Below are positions 12,023 to 23,121 of a stretch of DNA of 64,000 nucleotides, piece by piece. The DNA is taken from contig CP075493.1 in NCBI GenBank assembly GCA_021613535.1, positions 14,570,001-14,634,000 on the forward strand, written 5' to 3'. The DNA is from Adineta vaga. Its lineage: Eukaryota > Rotifera. A program made the translations under genes and the position numbers. The notes under the pieces are model-generated. The model made no database searches. It was not told where the DNA came from and worked only from the letters and a program-made list of their open reading frames with translations. Within the stretch, counting starts at the first letter, position 1; each line of letters starts with the position of its first letter.

Positions 12023-14167
12023 ATGATTAGTAAAATGGAAATACTACCTAACGAAATTCTTCTTCATATCTTTTCTTCTCTGACGTGGTACGATATGCTA
12101 ACGTCTTTTTGGTCATTAAATACTCGCTTTAATTCTCTTATATGTTCAACTCTTTCGATGAATAATAATCCGTTGACCAGTGGTCTTTTTATCACACATA
12201 GTTTATCTTATAACCAATGTTATTCAATGTTAATTACTTTCAAATTCATCATCTCTCTCTTCTTCTATTCAACATATTTATTTCGATGGAACAAATTCAA
12301 GTTCTTCTGATCTTTGTTATGAATGGTTATTTAATAAAAATATTCTTCGTTTTCCTCGTCTTAAATCACTCATTGTTAGTCGATGTGTGGCAATCGAAGT
12401 AATATTTCAAAGTTTAATTTATCTTATCAAATATCAATTGGATGAACTCACATTAACATTTGATAGAAACACATTTACACGGTTGTGTTTTCATCGAAAT
12501 AATTGTTAGTATTACGTTTTGCTTTTCTTTGTACTAAGATGTAAATTTATTTTAGACAGTTCAGCGATGACAAAAGATGAAAATGAAATATGTGGAAAAG
12601 TACTGGCTCATCTCATTTCAATGACTGTACAACTCAAATATCTTCTAATTGAAAGATTCGAATGGCTTTTACATGTTATTGAATATGTAAGATATATATT
12701 GTTTGACTATACGTATAAATATTCGTATTGTATATAATTGATTTGAATGATCAAATCTGTAGCAGTTGAGGACTAGAGACTTTTTACAGACAGCGCTGAA
12801 TTTCAAATAATTCCATGCATTCTGAAAAATATTCAAGCGACGTAAATTGTTGTCTCAGATTTCTATTTAAAATATTTTGATTTGAGAAACTAAATCTGTA
12901 GTAGGTAAGTATGATTTACTTGGTTATTGTTGGTTTTCTATTTAAGCATCTGATGAATTAAGAATAAACGCATTAAGTACTGTACGATATGCTGAATTTT
13001 ATCTTCCTAGTTGTCATAGTGGTTATGAAACAATCTATATTGGCAAAGGACTTGTACCTTTTCTTAGCACATATATGCCTCATTTACAAACGTTGCGTCT
13101 TTGGCGACCAGATGATTTTCCTTGGACAACTAGTAAGTTTACTTTAGATAAACACAAAAACTTTGTCACAATAAAATTTCCTGATGAGCTGTGACAAAAA
13201 AGCGAGATAGACAAATGTATTTTATCCTGCAGTAGTACTTGTACTTTTATTTAAGAAAATCTGCTTTACTTTAGAATATTAATTAAGTTTAAAAGTCTTC
13301 TAATAAAGAACAGTGATTAAGCGAAAATCTCAGGTATAAAAATCTCATTCTTAACGATCTTTTTTCTCAATAGAATTGAACAAACAATCAAATGAAACTA
13401 ATCAATATACTCTATAAAAATCGAAAAATTCTTAAGAGATCTTTAAAGAACTCATATTAGTAATCTGCATGAATATTCTTTTCAGCAAAGGAAATTGAAA
13501 CAATGATCGATCTAATGAAATAAAAAAAGTTAATAGAACACTACAAATGAAAGGTTTATATTGACAATGTTCACTATGATTCTGATTGTACGATCATAGT
13601 TTTAATATAATACAATAATCCTAAACGCGATCGTAAAAATCCAATCACTCTAACCACTAACTCGTATGGAAAAATATTAATAAGACTTCTTCACATATAT
13701 TTTTGGAATATTTTATCGATCTGTCAGCGGTATTTTCATTGTTAACAAAAAGAAAATTTATTATGACAACTATGAATAAATAACTTCTTATCTTATATAA
13801 CTGTTCTAAATATTATGTTTCTTTATTTCAGTTCGACCAAATTATAAAAAATATCGTGATGGATTTTTATATATACAATGGTTAAACTCTTTAAAAACAT
13901 GTGAATCGATTGGTATATACATAACAATACACCTATTTTTGACGAGAAATTCAATTAATAATATAATTCTCTTTTTTAGCTCAACAAGTAATTGTGTTTG
14001 AACAAGATCTTTGTCAATTAGTGGATAAATTAAAAGATTTAACTTTTCTTGATATTTATGGTGAAATTCATTACGAAAAAGTTGAACCGTATCGTTTAAC
14101 GGTTCAAGCTCGTTTTCCACATAGTCGAGTAGATGTAGATATATCAAGATTTCGTCTATGGCTTTAA
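12023..14167 (+). pseudogene. F-box gene, probably disrupted
   Basis: The N-terminus EILPNEILLHIFSSLTWYDMLTSFWSLNTRFNSLI is a clear F-box, the SCF-ligase adaptor motif. Exons by eye: 12023-12504, 12556-12686, 12947-13132, 13832-13912 and 13980-14167, ending in ISRFRLWL. Later exons hold STYMPHLQTLRLWRPDDFPW and VIVFEQDLCQLVDKLKDLTFLDIYGEIHYEK, which I recall as a common bdelloid family end. Two lesions are visible. A one-base shift in exon 1 near 12230-12243 separates the F-box frame from the downstream frame. The exon 2-exon 3 junction (GAATAT|gtaag to tttaag|CATCTG) is out of phase by one base. Introns 3 (260 bp) and 4 (699 bp) are much longer than the usual 50 bp. A T-rich acceptor lies 5 bp before the ATG. 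Confidence 0.7.
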
Positions 14168-15185
14168 TTTTCTACGTTTGATCTGTACAATCGATACGTG
14201 TTAATAGACTATAGCTGTTTTTTTCCTGCTATTGTGTTTCTGTGATATTATAAATTGTAAGAAACTTACTTTCATTAACGAAATGTTAGTATTGTATTCT
14301 GGTGAATTCTAATTTTGCTATTGGAGAGATTTATTATTTCTTTGAGCGTCTCTATCGAGATATTTTATTGACTAGAGAGTACAACATTCTCCTGATAGTA
14401 TATTTAGAGAAACTATACAGTAAAACTTGTCTTGAGCACCAATAAGACTTTTCAAATCGTCCACATCACATAAGCAGTGGAATAGTCAAATCATCGGGAA
14501 AATTTGTCTTTATGTATTTTTTTTCTCTATTGTATGGTTCTTTCTTATACTTTACGTGTTTATTAAATGATATATACCTTCCAGTTCCTTGAAGGAAACT
14601 GACATGTGCCCACCAGTTCTTTGGAAGGAACTGATACGTGCCTACCAGTTTTTTGAGAGGAACTAATCTATACCTAACAAATCCTTTAAAGAGAGCTGAC
14701 CTCTGAAAAATGTTCTCTCAAAATCTTGCACTAATGAGTTGTTCTATACAGTTCAGTTTCTTTGTGATCCGCCATTTATTTCTTTTTCTTTTATAGTATC
14801 TGAAGACGTACAAAATGAAATAATGATTATTATTACATCTATTACATAGATAAGAATTAGTTTCTTTTGCTTTACTTAGACTTTTTAACACATATTGAAA
14901 TGCATAATAGATATTTTCCTGTAGAATAATCAATACATTTGTGGTCATGAAGATATGACCACTGAAATAGGTATGGAGAAATCGTCAAGTGTTAAAAGAA
15001 AACATTTATTCTGTAACAAGTCAATATTTATCCGATCGATCTTAACTGATTGAATGTGTTTCACAAATTTGAAATGATATGACGATAAAACAATGCGGAT
15101 GAATCGATTCGTTTGCTTGATGACCATTCTTGTAAGTTACAAAAGCAGAATAATTTTCGTTCGATAGGATAACATAAACATAACA
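14168..15185. other. Intergenic, holds a 32-bp tandem repeat
   Basis: No convincing gene. Small minus-strand open frames at 14718-15233 are low-content and overlap the F-box relic. The notable structure is the tandem repeat at 14581-14706. Confidence 0.5.
14581..14706. repeat. 32-bp tandem repeat, about four units, each a hairpin
   Basis: Units start at 14581, 14613, 14645 and 14677. The first three begin CCAGTT and follow the pattern CCAGTTCTTTGGAAGGAACTG plus a spacer; the fourth is degenerate. Inside a unit CAGTTCCTT pairs with AAGGAACTG, so every unit can form a stem of about nine base pairs. Confidence 0.8.
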
Positions 15186-15564
15186 CTGAATCAATGTCAT
15201 TGTCTTCCATTTGTATTTAACATGTTCAATCATGTTAAAACTTTAGTTGCTAATGATTATATGCCTTGGGAAGATATTTCCTTCAATCAAATTGCTGAAA
15301 GTTTTCCTTTTATCGAGACATTAGTGATTGCGAATTCAAAACCACAGAAAAACAAATTACAATTGAATAATGAAACAGACAAGTTGAAAATAACTACATT
15401 TTCTCGATTGATGGAACTTCGTGTGACATTAGCACATATGGATTATATTGAACGATTGATGTTCAATCGTTGTACACATCTACCTCGTCTGTGTCAACTG
15501 GAAATTGACTATAAATAGCTAATCACATTGACAAATAATTTCACAAACACAATTTAATTGTTTA
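15186..15564 (+). pseudogene. F-box/LRR family relic
   Basis: Reads CLPFVFNMFNHVKTLVAND, SFNQIAESFPFIETLVIAN and RLMELRVTLAHMDYIERLMF, then CTHLPRLCQLEIDYK, which match the C-terminal LRR-like half of the F-box family. A TAG at about 15516-15518 interrupts the family motif, and reading through it gives LITLTNNFTNTI before another stop. The N-terminal F-box half is absent. Truncated and stop-containing, so a pseudogene. Confidence 0.75.
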
Positions 15565-15838
15565 CAAGTACAGCATTTGCTCATCGATATGAATGTTTTG
15601 TTCGTTCAGAAAATTTTTGTTTGTTTCTCCCTTTATTATAATAAACAAATAACTAAAGAACATAAGTTTGAAGTTGAAGAAATTAGTCTAATTAAATGAC
15701 TCCTAAAATGCTAAGATATCTTATGAACATACAAAGAAACAAATCGAAGGGTATAAGAAAAACCCAGTTATTTGTCATGTGATAATGTTTATTTCAAATT
15801 TATTTATTCACTAAAGCAAAAACGATGAAAATGAAGTG

Positions 15839-17345
15839 TTAATCTCGTTCTGGTGGATTAATATTATGAATAAGCATTTCTTCATGTGGTAAAATAATGG
15901 ATAATTTAAATAATTGGTCTTCATCTAAATCGAAACTAGATGAAACATCAAATAAATGTTTAAGAATTCTTTTAAATCTATCAGCTAAGAGATCAATTGT
16001 TTTTTGTTCAAATAATTGATTTGCATAATCAAAGTAGAATTCAATTGTTTTTTTCTCTAAATTACATCGAACAACTAATGTTAAATCAACTGGTGTTAAT
16101 TTTGAATCACGTGGAAATTCTTTATGATTTGTTAGAGGTATTTGATTTAAAACTAAATTCTGATCAATATCAAGAATCCATTTTTCATCATCAATATCAA
16201 CACGAAGGCCAACTTGAGAAAATGGATGTTGATTTGAACCACATTTTCTTGCATATGCAATTAAATTTTGATATGGATAAGCCGAATGTTCTTTGATTCT
16301 TGTACATAATTCATCAATTTTTTCAACAAATTGATTAAAACTTTGATGTGGATCAAGAACATGTCGATAAATAATAAAATTTTCTAATGGACCAATAATA
16401 GAAGTTAATTGTGGTCTTGAACGATTTGGTGTTACTCCAAGAACAGAAAAATCAGTATCTTGAGTTATTTTGAATAGATAAAAATAAACGAAAAAAATTG
16501 ATATTCGTCTTTTGTTCATAACGAAGTATTTGTCTTGTTAATGATGGATCAATATCAAATGAATAATATGAACCAGATGAAATAAATATTGCTTTATTAT
16601 CATATGGAAGATTGATTCGTTGTCGAAAATCATAATCAGCAAATAAATCTTCCCAAAATTCTTCCGATTTACTTAAATCCAATTGACGTTCATAATATGA
16701 AAAATCAATGAATCTCAAAAGATTTTGATCTTTGTTAGTTTTTTCATTTTGATATTCCAATGTTAATTGTTTGACAAATAAATATTTGGAATGATAATCA
16801 ACAGCTGAATGATGAAAGATCAATAAGATATAATCATTTTTTTTCAAACGATTCTTTTCTTTTTCATTTTCTTTCAATAAACAACAACGAAAGATGTGTC
16901 CTTTATTCAAATCAAAATCTTTTCTTATTTGTTCTTTGTAAATGACTTCATCTATCTTTTCTTGATCTGCAACATCCACTGTTGTTATATCAAATGAATA
17001 CATATCTTTATTGAATGGATTGAGTTTCTGTTGAATGCAATGTTCTTCTAAATCATAATCCAGTTCAGTACCAAAGATTTCATTTTGACTCAGAACATTT
17101 TCAATAGCTTGACGAAAACGATTAATTGCTAAATATCCATCTTGAATTTGATAGAGTAGAATGGAATTATAATTGAATAATTTCTCGTCTTTGCTTGTAT
17201 ACGTTGCACGAATTGATTCATCAAGCCAAATGCGTTCTTGGCTGTAGGAAGTTTTACCTATATAACAAATTTATAATAAAAACTTTCTTTTTCTTGAAAT
17301 CAAACCTTTTTTGATGTTTAATCGTTTCCATTCTTCATCGGCCAT
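15839..17345 (-). pseudogene. Free-standing NRPS condensation domain, one frameshift
   Basis: Start ATG at 17345, exon 1 17306-17345, then a 48-bp intron, then one exon to the TAA at 15839-15841. The conserved motifs of a nonribosomal peptide synthetase condensation domain appear in order: C1-like SYSQERIW, C3-like HHSAVDYHS (normally HHxxxDG; His-His and Asp kept, Gly lost), C4-like IDFSYYERQ, C5-like IIGPLENFIIYR and a late HSAYPYQNLI. The frame breaks near 16455-16500: one frame reads INFFRLFLSI and the other resumes LFKITQDTDFSVLGVTPNRSRP. A few residues seem lost by an indel that is not a multiple of three. It ends LPHEEMLIHNINPPERD, the usual C-to-A linker, with no adenylation or carrier domain. 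Bdelloids are known to carry acquired NRPS genes. Either a pseudogene or an assembly error at the indel. Confidence 0.8.
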
Positions 17346-18186
17346 TTTTGATTAAATGATTTTCGCTTATCTAAAACACAATAAAACATGAAGGATACGA
17401 AAAACATAAAACAATATGTCCTTGTTGTGCATTCGTCGTTCTTGTACTCATCATTTTATCAATACAAACGATACAATCCATTTAAGGAGTAAATCGTATG
17501 ACAATCGATTTTATACCAAACGAAAAAAGAATGTTTTTTTGCATTGCGAACAAATATACCTTAAAATGATCAATGATCCGTATCAACTACTCAATTCAAT
17601 GAGATTTATCTATTTGTTAAATTCGAATTCATTTTTTTTATTTTTCATCAAGTTAATTTGTTTGAAAAACATAATAAGTTTTTAGACGTAATGATAATAC
17701 GATAAAAATTTCATGTGAATGTCTTCAAACGACATCTAGCAGAATGAGAAAAAGAGTAGTTTTTTTTCCTTCTTTGTATTTCTTTTTTATCCAACTGAGA
17801 TTCTTTTAACATTTTCTTAATTAGAAAAAAAATAATCGTTGAAATGAAATTTTATTCTTACGAAGAATTCCTATAAAAAGAAATGAATTTTTTTTCATTG
17901 AGGTCTTTCTAGTTTATCGAAGTAAGCTTTGAAAGTTCCTACCGAACAAAGAAAAAGAAAATGATTCCATATTTTCTGTTATATGTGTGAATAAATGGAT
18001 GGAGATGAGAGACGAGCCAATGAGATATTCGTTCTTTACGCAATGAGTTACATATTATCACGTTCTGTGGTCATATTGGACCTTGATTCCCCTCGTAAAA
18101 TAGCATTCTTTGTGTTTATTCTTTATGGTATTTTATCGAATAAAAAGGTATGAAATATTTCATTTGCGTTTATTTTTTAGATAAAA
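17346..18186. other. Divergent spacer between the NRPS domain and the transporter
   Basis: Contains the upstream regions of both flanking genes. A plus-strand open frame at 17416-17685 has an ATG but no recognisable content. A T-rich acceptor (TTTATTTTTTAG) lies a few bases before the transporter ATG and may receive a spliced leader or a 5' UTR exon. Confidence 0.5.
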
Positions 18187-19813
18187 ATGCAAGAGCATAA
18201 AAAATCGAAAGAAAATTTAACACAATCAAGAAAAATTCTTCGTTATGCTCTCTTTTTGTAAGTTATTTATTTTTTTGAAAATAGAATAAAATTAGAATCT
18301 TTTTTTAAGGTTATTTGGTATTGGAACATGGTTGAATTTAAATGGTATATGGATCCAACTACCTTTATTAATTCCTCGATTATCAGAAGGATGGGGATTA
18401 TCACCACAATTAGGAATGGCTAGCAACGTTGCAAATATAGGTCCATTAATAATTGTATTAATTCGTTATTTAACTAAGCAATCATCAGTTTATGAAGTTC
18501 CATCTATATGTGTGATATATCTCGTTGGAATTACTGTCCCAATTGTATTATCATTTACATGGTTTAATCAAGTTTATTTCTTAGGAACAACTCGTTCATT
18601 ATATTTATTAGTTCTAAGTTTTTTTCTTGCATTAGTGAATTGTACATCATCCGTAACATATCTTCCATTTGTCAATCGATTCGATTCCAAATGGTTAAAT
18701 ATTTATTTTGCAGGAGAATCTTTATCATCATTAATTCCAGCATTACTTGGTCTTGCGCAAGTAAAACAAGTTTTTCCTAGATTTGTTTTTCGTCTATTTT
18801 TCTTATTTATTTTTTAAAAAGGGCGTTGGAAAAAAGGCCGAATGTATTCAATCGACAGACAATCCATTAATACTTACTGAACGTCATTATCCACCACGAT
18901 TTTCTATTGAAATTTATATGTATTGTCTTTCGATTATAATGCTTTTATCATTTGTTGCATTTTTATTCCTGTGGAGAACTCAACCAAAACAGAAAAAAAC
19001 AGTTAAACGAGACGAACCAGTACAAGAAGTCTTATTGAATGAAAAAGAACAAGAACAAGTACAAGTACAACTACAAGAAATATTTTTGAATGAAAAAGAA
19101 CAAGAACAAGTACAAGTACAACTACAAGAAATATTTTTGAATGAAAAAGAACAAGAACAAGTACAAGTTGAAGTAGTTAATACACAGGAAAAAAAATTTA
19201 CAAAACAAACCATTATTTATTTATTTATTATTTTATGGACAAGTATTCTTTTAATTGGATGCATTCCATCAATTAATTCATATTCGCTTAATCCTTATGG
19301 CGCTGCAACATTTCATTATGTTATAATTTTATGTCAATGTTGTTATCCATTTGTTTCATTGATATCAACTTTATTTCCGAAATTATTTCAAGTATCAACT
19401 ATTGGAATAATCGTTTCAACTTTATCAGGAACTTTAGCTTTTATTTATATATGTTTTACAGCATTTTTATCGCCATGTTCACCTTTTGTTGAAGAAACAT
19501 ATGGAAAATATATTGTGGTAAGTTCATATAGAGAAAAAAAAAGATTATGTGATTTCGATAAGATTCTTTTGTGAAATAATATTTGTTTGAAATATTTCAG
19601 GCAGTTATGTGGCTTTTAGTTTATTTAATTTTTTATTATGAACGAATTGCATTAGGAAATTATCTCAATAAAACATCCGGCCATCGAGGTTTATTCTGGT
19701 ATGGATTTTTAACGCAAGCAGGAGCATTTACTGGTGCATTAACTGTTTTTACATTAAATGCATTTGAAGTATTTAAAGAACGAAGTTTATGTGGCGAATA
19801 TGTTTGTCATTAA
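18187..19813 (+). CDS. SLC52A: Riboflavin transporter, SLC52 family
   Basis: Four exons, 18187-18257, 18310-18760, 18822-19517 and 19601-19813, sum to 1431 nt, giving 476 residues. SLC52 proteins are plasma-membrane riboflavin carriers with about 11 membrane segments. The N-terminus FGIGTWLNLNGIWIQLPLLIPRLSEGW matches the family signature (GxGxWxxINGxWVELPLL). Later helices carry GLSPQLGMASNVANIGPL, CTSSVTYLPF and FAGESLSSLIPALLGLAQ, and the C-terminal part PYGAATFHYVIILCQCCYPF and TQAGAFTGAL. The large cytoplasmic loop (about residues 235-300) contains a 51-bp in-frame minisatellite encoding LNEKEQEQVQVQLQEIF units. Introns are 52, 61 and 83 bp. All junctions preserve frame. Confidence 0.92.
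19034..19170 (+). repeat. 51-bp coding minisatellite, about 2.7 copies
   Basis: The unit TTGAATGAAAAAGAACAAGA... repeats at 51-bp intervals with almost no divergence and codes for 17 residues (LNEKEQEQVQVQLQEIF). Because 51 is a multiple of three, copy-number change keeps the transporter in frame. Confidence 0.9.
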
Positions 19814-20175
19814 GTCCGTTTCTTCTTTTTAGTCATCTTTAGTCTTTTTCTGTAGTGAATTAATTTTTCGTATAGCACTAATATTTCTTTATCTTTTTCT
19901 ATTGTCCGGTGAATAATTTTCACATACATGTCTTTTTCTTTTTAACACTTGAATAAAACTGAACAGTACTCAGGCATAAATTTTATTATGTGGTTCAGAG
20001 ATTACACATCCAAGTGAATTAATATATGATGATGATAAAAATAATTTGAGTATGATGGTAAAGAAACATTCTCGCCTTCATTCTTACTCATTGAAATGAA
20101 TATACTTCGATCGGATCGAGTTTTTATGGATATTTTTACTTTTGATGAAAATTGTTTTTGTTGAAACAAATCACT

Positions 20176-20307
20176 TCAATGAACAAAAGTTTCTTTGAAT
20201 TTCTCATCTATACGAATGAGAGGAAAACCTTGTCTTTTTTCATTTGAAATTGTCATGCTTGTACCGCTCATGAAAAGGACTACCAAGAACAAAATCTGTT
20301 TAACCAT
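20176..20307 (-). CDS. Tiny secreted peptide precursor, left copy
   Basis: Intronless 43-residue frame. It starts MVKQILFLVVLFMSGTSM, a textbook signal peptide, followed by TISNEKR and then QGFPLIRIDEKFKETFVH to the stop. The dibasic Lys-Arg followed by Gln is the layout of a neuropeptide or peptide-hormone precursor (cleavage after KR, possible pyroglutamate at Gln); that processing is inference. The gene lies in the left arm of an inverted repeat whose right arm carries a diverged copy at 22966-23061. About 135 bp upstream of the ATG is also duplicated, so promoter and gene were copied together. Short length and lack of known relatives keep confidence moderate. Confidence 0.5.
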   Translation of the reverse strand: MVKQILFLVVLFMSGTSMTISNEKRQGFPLIRIDEKFKETFVH

Positions 20308-20444
20308 ATAACGATTCGTGAACAGTTAGATAACACGTTCAAAATTCCTGTTTTTTCTTCGTAATTGACCAAAATTAAGTAAACTAATGAAGATACTGAA
20401 GTAATTGCTGTGTCATCGAATAATAATTCAACATCACTTTGATT
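20241..20444. repeat. Inverted repeat, left arm
   Basis: The reverse complement matches 22829-23034 with about seven differences over about 205 bp by eye. The arm covers the 5' part of the tiny peptide gene and its upstream sequence. Weaker similarity continues outward to about 20160. An AT microsatellite (20452-20472) lies at the inner edge. Confidence 0.9.
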
Positions 20445-20725
20445 CTATTGATATTCATATATATATATATATAAAGATCTTTTGTATAATCTTAACAATA
20501 GATACACATCAATCGATTTCGATTAGGAGCATGTAGATGTTTGTTCTTTGTATATTCTCATGCACACCCACACCGATTATATATCTTCAAAAGACAAAAT
20601 GTCATAAAACTTATTTCAATACATCCAATCATTTATACAAGCGTGGTTTATTTATTGTAATTGAAATATATTAGCTTTTAGTCGCATTTGTTTTTATTCG
20701 AACAATTTATACAATATTATAATCT

Positions 20726-22008
20726 TTATAGGGAGGGAAAATATGAATCAAAGTTTTTTGAACCAATCGTTAATCCAGGTGCGAATAAACCTCTGAGATG
20801 AGCGCATTTGGAACGTATTACATCGTTAGTAAAATTATCTGTTATAGTTACTAGTGTTTCGTATCCAATTAGAAGTTCTTTCAAACAAGGTAAATGAGTT
20901 TTATCTGAAAGAAATTGTATGGCATAGTCATTATGTGCATTGACAAGATTGAGTGTGAAGAGACGACGAAATGTAAGCAATTCTAATGAATGACTTTGTT
21001 TATTTTCTTGTACTTGATGATTGTTAATAATTATTAATTTATTAAGAAAAGGAAAATCTTGACAGATAATTTTGAATAACGGCTGTTCAAATGGGCGTGT
21101 ATCACGCATTAATAATGTTCGAACTGTATCGAATATACGTCCACCACGAAAAGATGTAACATTCGACGAAGTAATGGAAGAACTCGTTTATCATAATAAT
21201 ATGTATCACACTTTGTTGTCAGTGAAAAACATTTTAATTTGATAACTTTTTCCTGAAAAATGAAAGTAATGAATAGATTTTGAAGAGAAATTTATTTATA
21301 TGCGATAATTACTGTATTGTCCATCATTGATAATGAACGACGAATTTTATCGATACAAATGTTTAACGTTAATAAACATGGAAGACGATGATCAAGAAGA
21401 AATAGACATTCGTTCAAAGTATTAACATCGATTTTCAATTTGGTAAGAGTTGAAGATAAAATTCTCGGACGTTAAAAAGTTAAAGACGAAATTGTTATCC
21501 ATTTTTCTGAAGACCATTGAGCAAAGGTAAAATCTTTTAAGCATTTACCGTACATTAGTATTTTTCAAAGATATTTGACTCAGTTCCATTAAATGTTTCT
21601 GGTTCGTCAGAATAAATTTCGACCCTAAGATTCATAATTTGATTATCAAGAAGACGCAATATAGGGTCACCTGAAATGTAATTGAGGATAATTGAAAGAA
21701 CCAATAGATTTCATAAAAAATGGACTACTAGTCAATTTCTCTATCTTCGCAGAAATTCTAGGTAAGATTGTCGAAAAAATTCTATCGAGAATATCAGTAC
21801 TCATCGAAGAATTGGAAATATCAGATTGTTCTTCCGAAAAATTAAGATGATAGATATAAAGAGGATCGAATACTAACTGATTAAATCGTTCATTTATATT
21901 TACCAATGAATAGAATATATCTATCGTACTCAGTTTATTGAAAATAGCACGTAACAATTCATCTGGTAAATCTAATATATTGATATCATGACCATTTGAA
22001 ATATTCAT
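20726..22008 (-). pseudogene. F-box/LRR pseudogene
   Basis: Start ATG at 22008. The first exon encodes an F-box (LDLPDELLRAIFNKLSTIDIFYSLVNINERFNQLV), intact to about 21675. The gene then needs several repairs: a frame change at GDPILRLLDNQIMNLRVEIY, a stop at about 21560, a further segment SSTLTKLKIDVNTLNECLFLLD, an intron-like gap, then KLKCFSLTT and LLRRMLHL. The family's central part appears deleted before FEQPLFKIICQDFPFLNKL. The end, LRGLFAPGLTIGSKNFDSYFPSL, is complete. The locus sits wholly between the arms of the 205-bp inverted repeat. Too many lesions for a functional gene. Confidence 0.8.
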
Positions 22009-22828
22009 GTCTATTATTTTTTTTCGATGTTTCTATTCCAATACTCGTTCAATCTGTATATATATACATATATATAGAAGGAGTGATTTTTCTCGCTGCC
22101 GTTCACAAGAATAATACAGAGACAATGATGCTATGTTAAGGCGAGAATGTCTGATACTATATTTTTCCTGCCAAATATTTCTTTCACTGATAAGAATAAA
22201 AAGCGACACGGCCATTTTTCATTACAATAACCTTGTTTAGATTGTATTGAAATAAAGCACTCAATACTTGAAATAGTTGATTCTTGAATTTTTTCATCAA
22301 ACACAAGTGTTGCTATGCTTTGTGTCAATCTTAGAGATGCTGCATTATCATACCCACTTGCAGTGTATAAATTTTATTCATTCAAACATTTTCATACGAT
22401 TTATTTGTGCATCTGCAATACATTTTTTAAGTTGGTGTTCGAAATATTTGAAATAGAAATATTATTAAATTTCTATCACTTTTCATAACATGAACAAATT
22501 GTTGTCTAATAGAAGTTCGAATGTAAATGATGATTTTGGAAAAATACCCACACACACGAAAATGAAACTATTCGTATCTTTTTCTATCCTTACAGATAAA
22601 CATTGTATATGAATTCCAAGCATATCTAAGGAAAAAGAAATGTACTTTTATCCTGTCAATTAGAAACCATAAATACGCACATCTATATAATCTTAAACAT
22701 GTTTATCAGTTATAACGATCAATGAGACTCTATACATACCGATAGGAAAGTTGAAATCATATATTATTTCTCTAATCAAACATTTTCAAAAGTTAAAATC
22801 TCGAAGATGAATGTGTATGAGAATATCA
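22009..22828. other. Spacer inside the inverted repeat
   Basis: No gene. Several small minus-strand frames at 22033-22328 have no family resemblance. A short ACCCACACACAC run occurs at about 22546. Confidence 0.5.
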
Positions 22829-23034
22829 AATCAAAGTGACATTGAATTATTATTCGATGACACAGCAATTACTTCCATATCTTCATTAGTTTACTTAATT
22901 TTGGTCAATTACGAAGAAAAAACAGGAATTTTGGACGTGTTATCTAACTGTTCACGAATCGTTATATGGTTAAACAGATTTTGTTCTTGGTAGTCCTTTT
23001 CATGAGCGGTACAAGCATGACAATTCTAAATGAC
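22829..23034. repeat. Inverted repeat, right arm
   Basis: Partner of 20241-20444. Together the arms enclose about 2.4 kb. No target-site duplication or transposase was seen, so an inverted segmental duplication explains it at least as well as a transposon. Confidence 0.9.
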
Positions 23035-23061
23035 AAAAGACAGACTTGGTCTTTTTGTTGA
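22966..23061 (+). CDS. Tiny secreted peptide, right copy, shortened
   Basis: Divergent paralogue of the 20176-20307 gene. It has the same 18-residue leader (MVKQILFLVVLFMSGTSM), then TILNDKRQTWSFC and a stop, 31 residues in all. The dibasic KR-Q is kept, but a deletion of roughly 40 bp removes most of the mature segment found in the left copy; similarity resumes in the 3' flank (TTGAAGTGATT). It may be a decayed copy or encode a very short peptide. No intron. Confidence 0.4.
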   Translation: MVKQILFLVVLFMSGTSMTILNDKRQTWSFC

Positions 23062-23121
23062 TTGAAGTGATTCATTTCGAGAAAAGAAAAGTTTTATTGA
23101 AAAAGTTTTTCCAGTAAATAA

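Noticed and set aside
17416-17685. 89-codon plus-strand frame
   Set aside because: It has an ATG, but no domain, no signal peptide and no clear splice partners; its Phe-rich end is typical of T-run spacer.
18980-19213. Cys/Ser/Thr-repeat protein on the minus strand
   Set aside because: It is the antisense shadow of the SLC52 coding minisatellite.
22811-22993. 60-codon frame over the right inverted-repeat arm
   Set aside because: It reads through the upstream region of the tiny peptide gene in another frame. The signal-peptide frame beginning at 22966 is the one with matching content in both arms.
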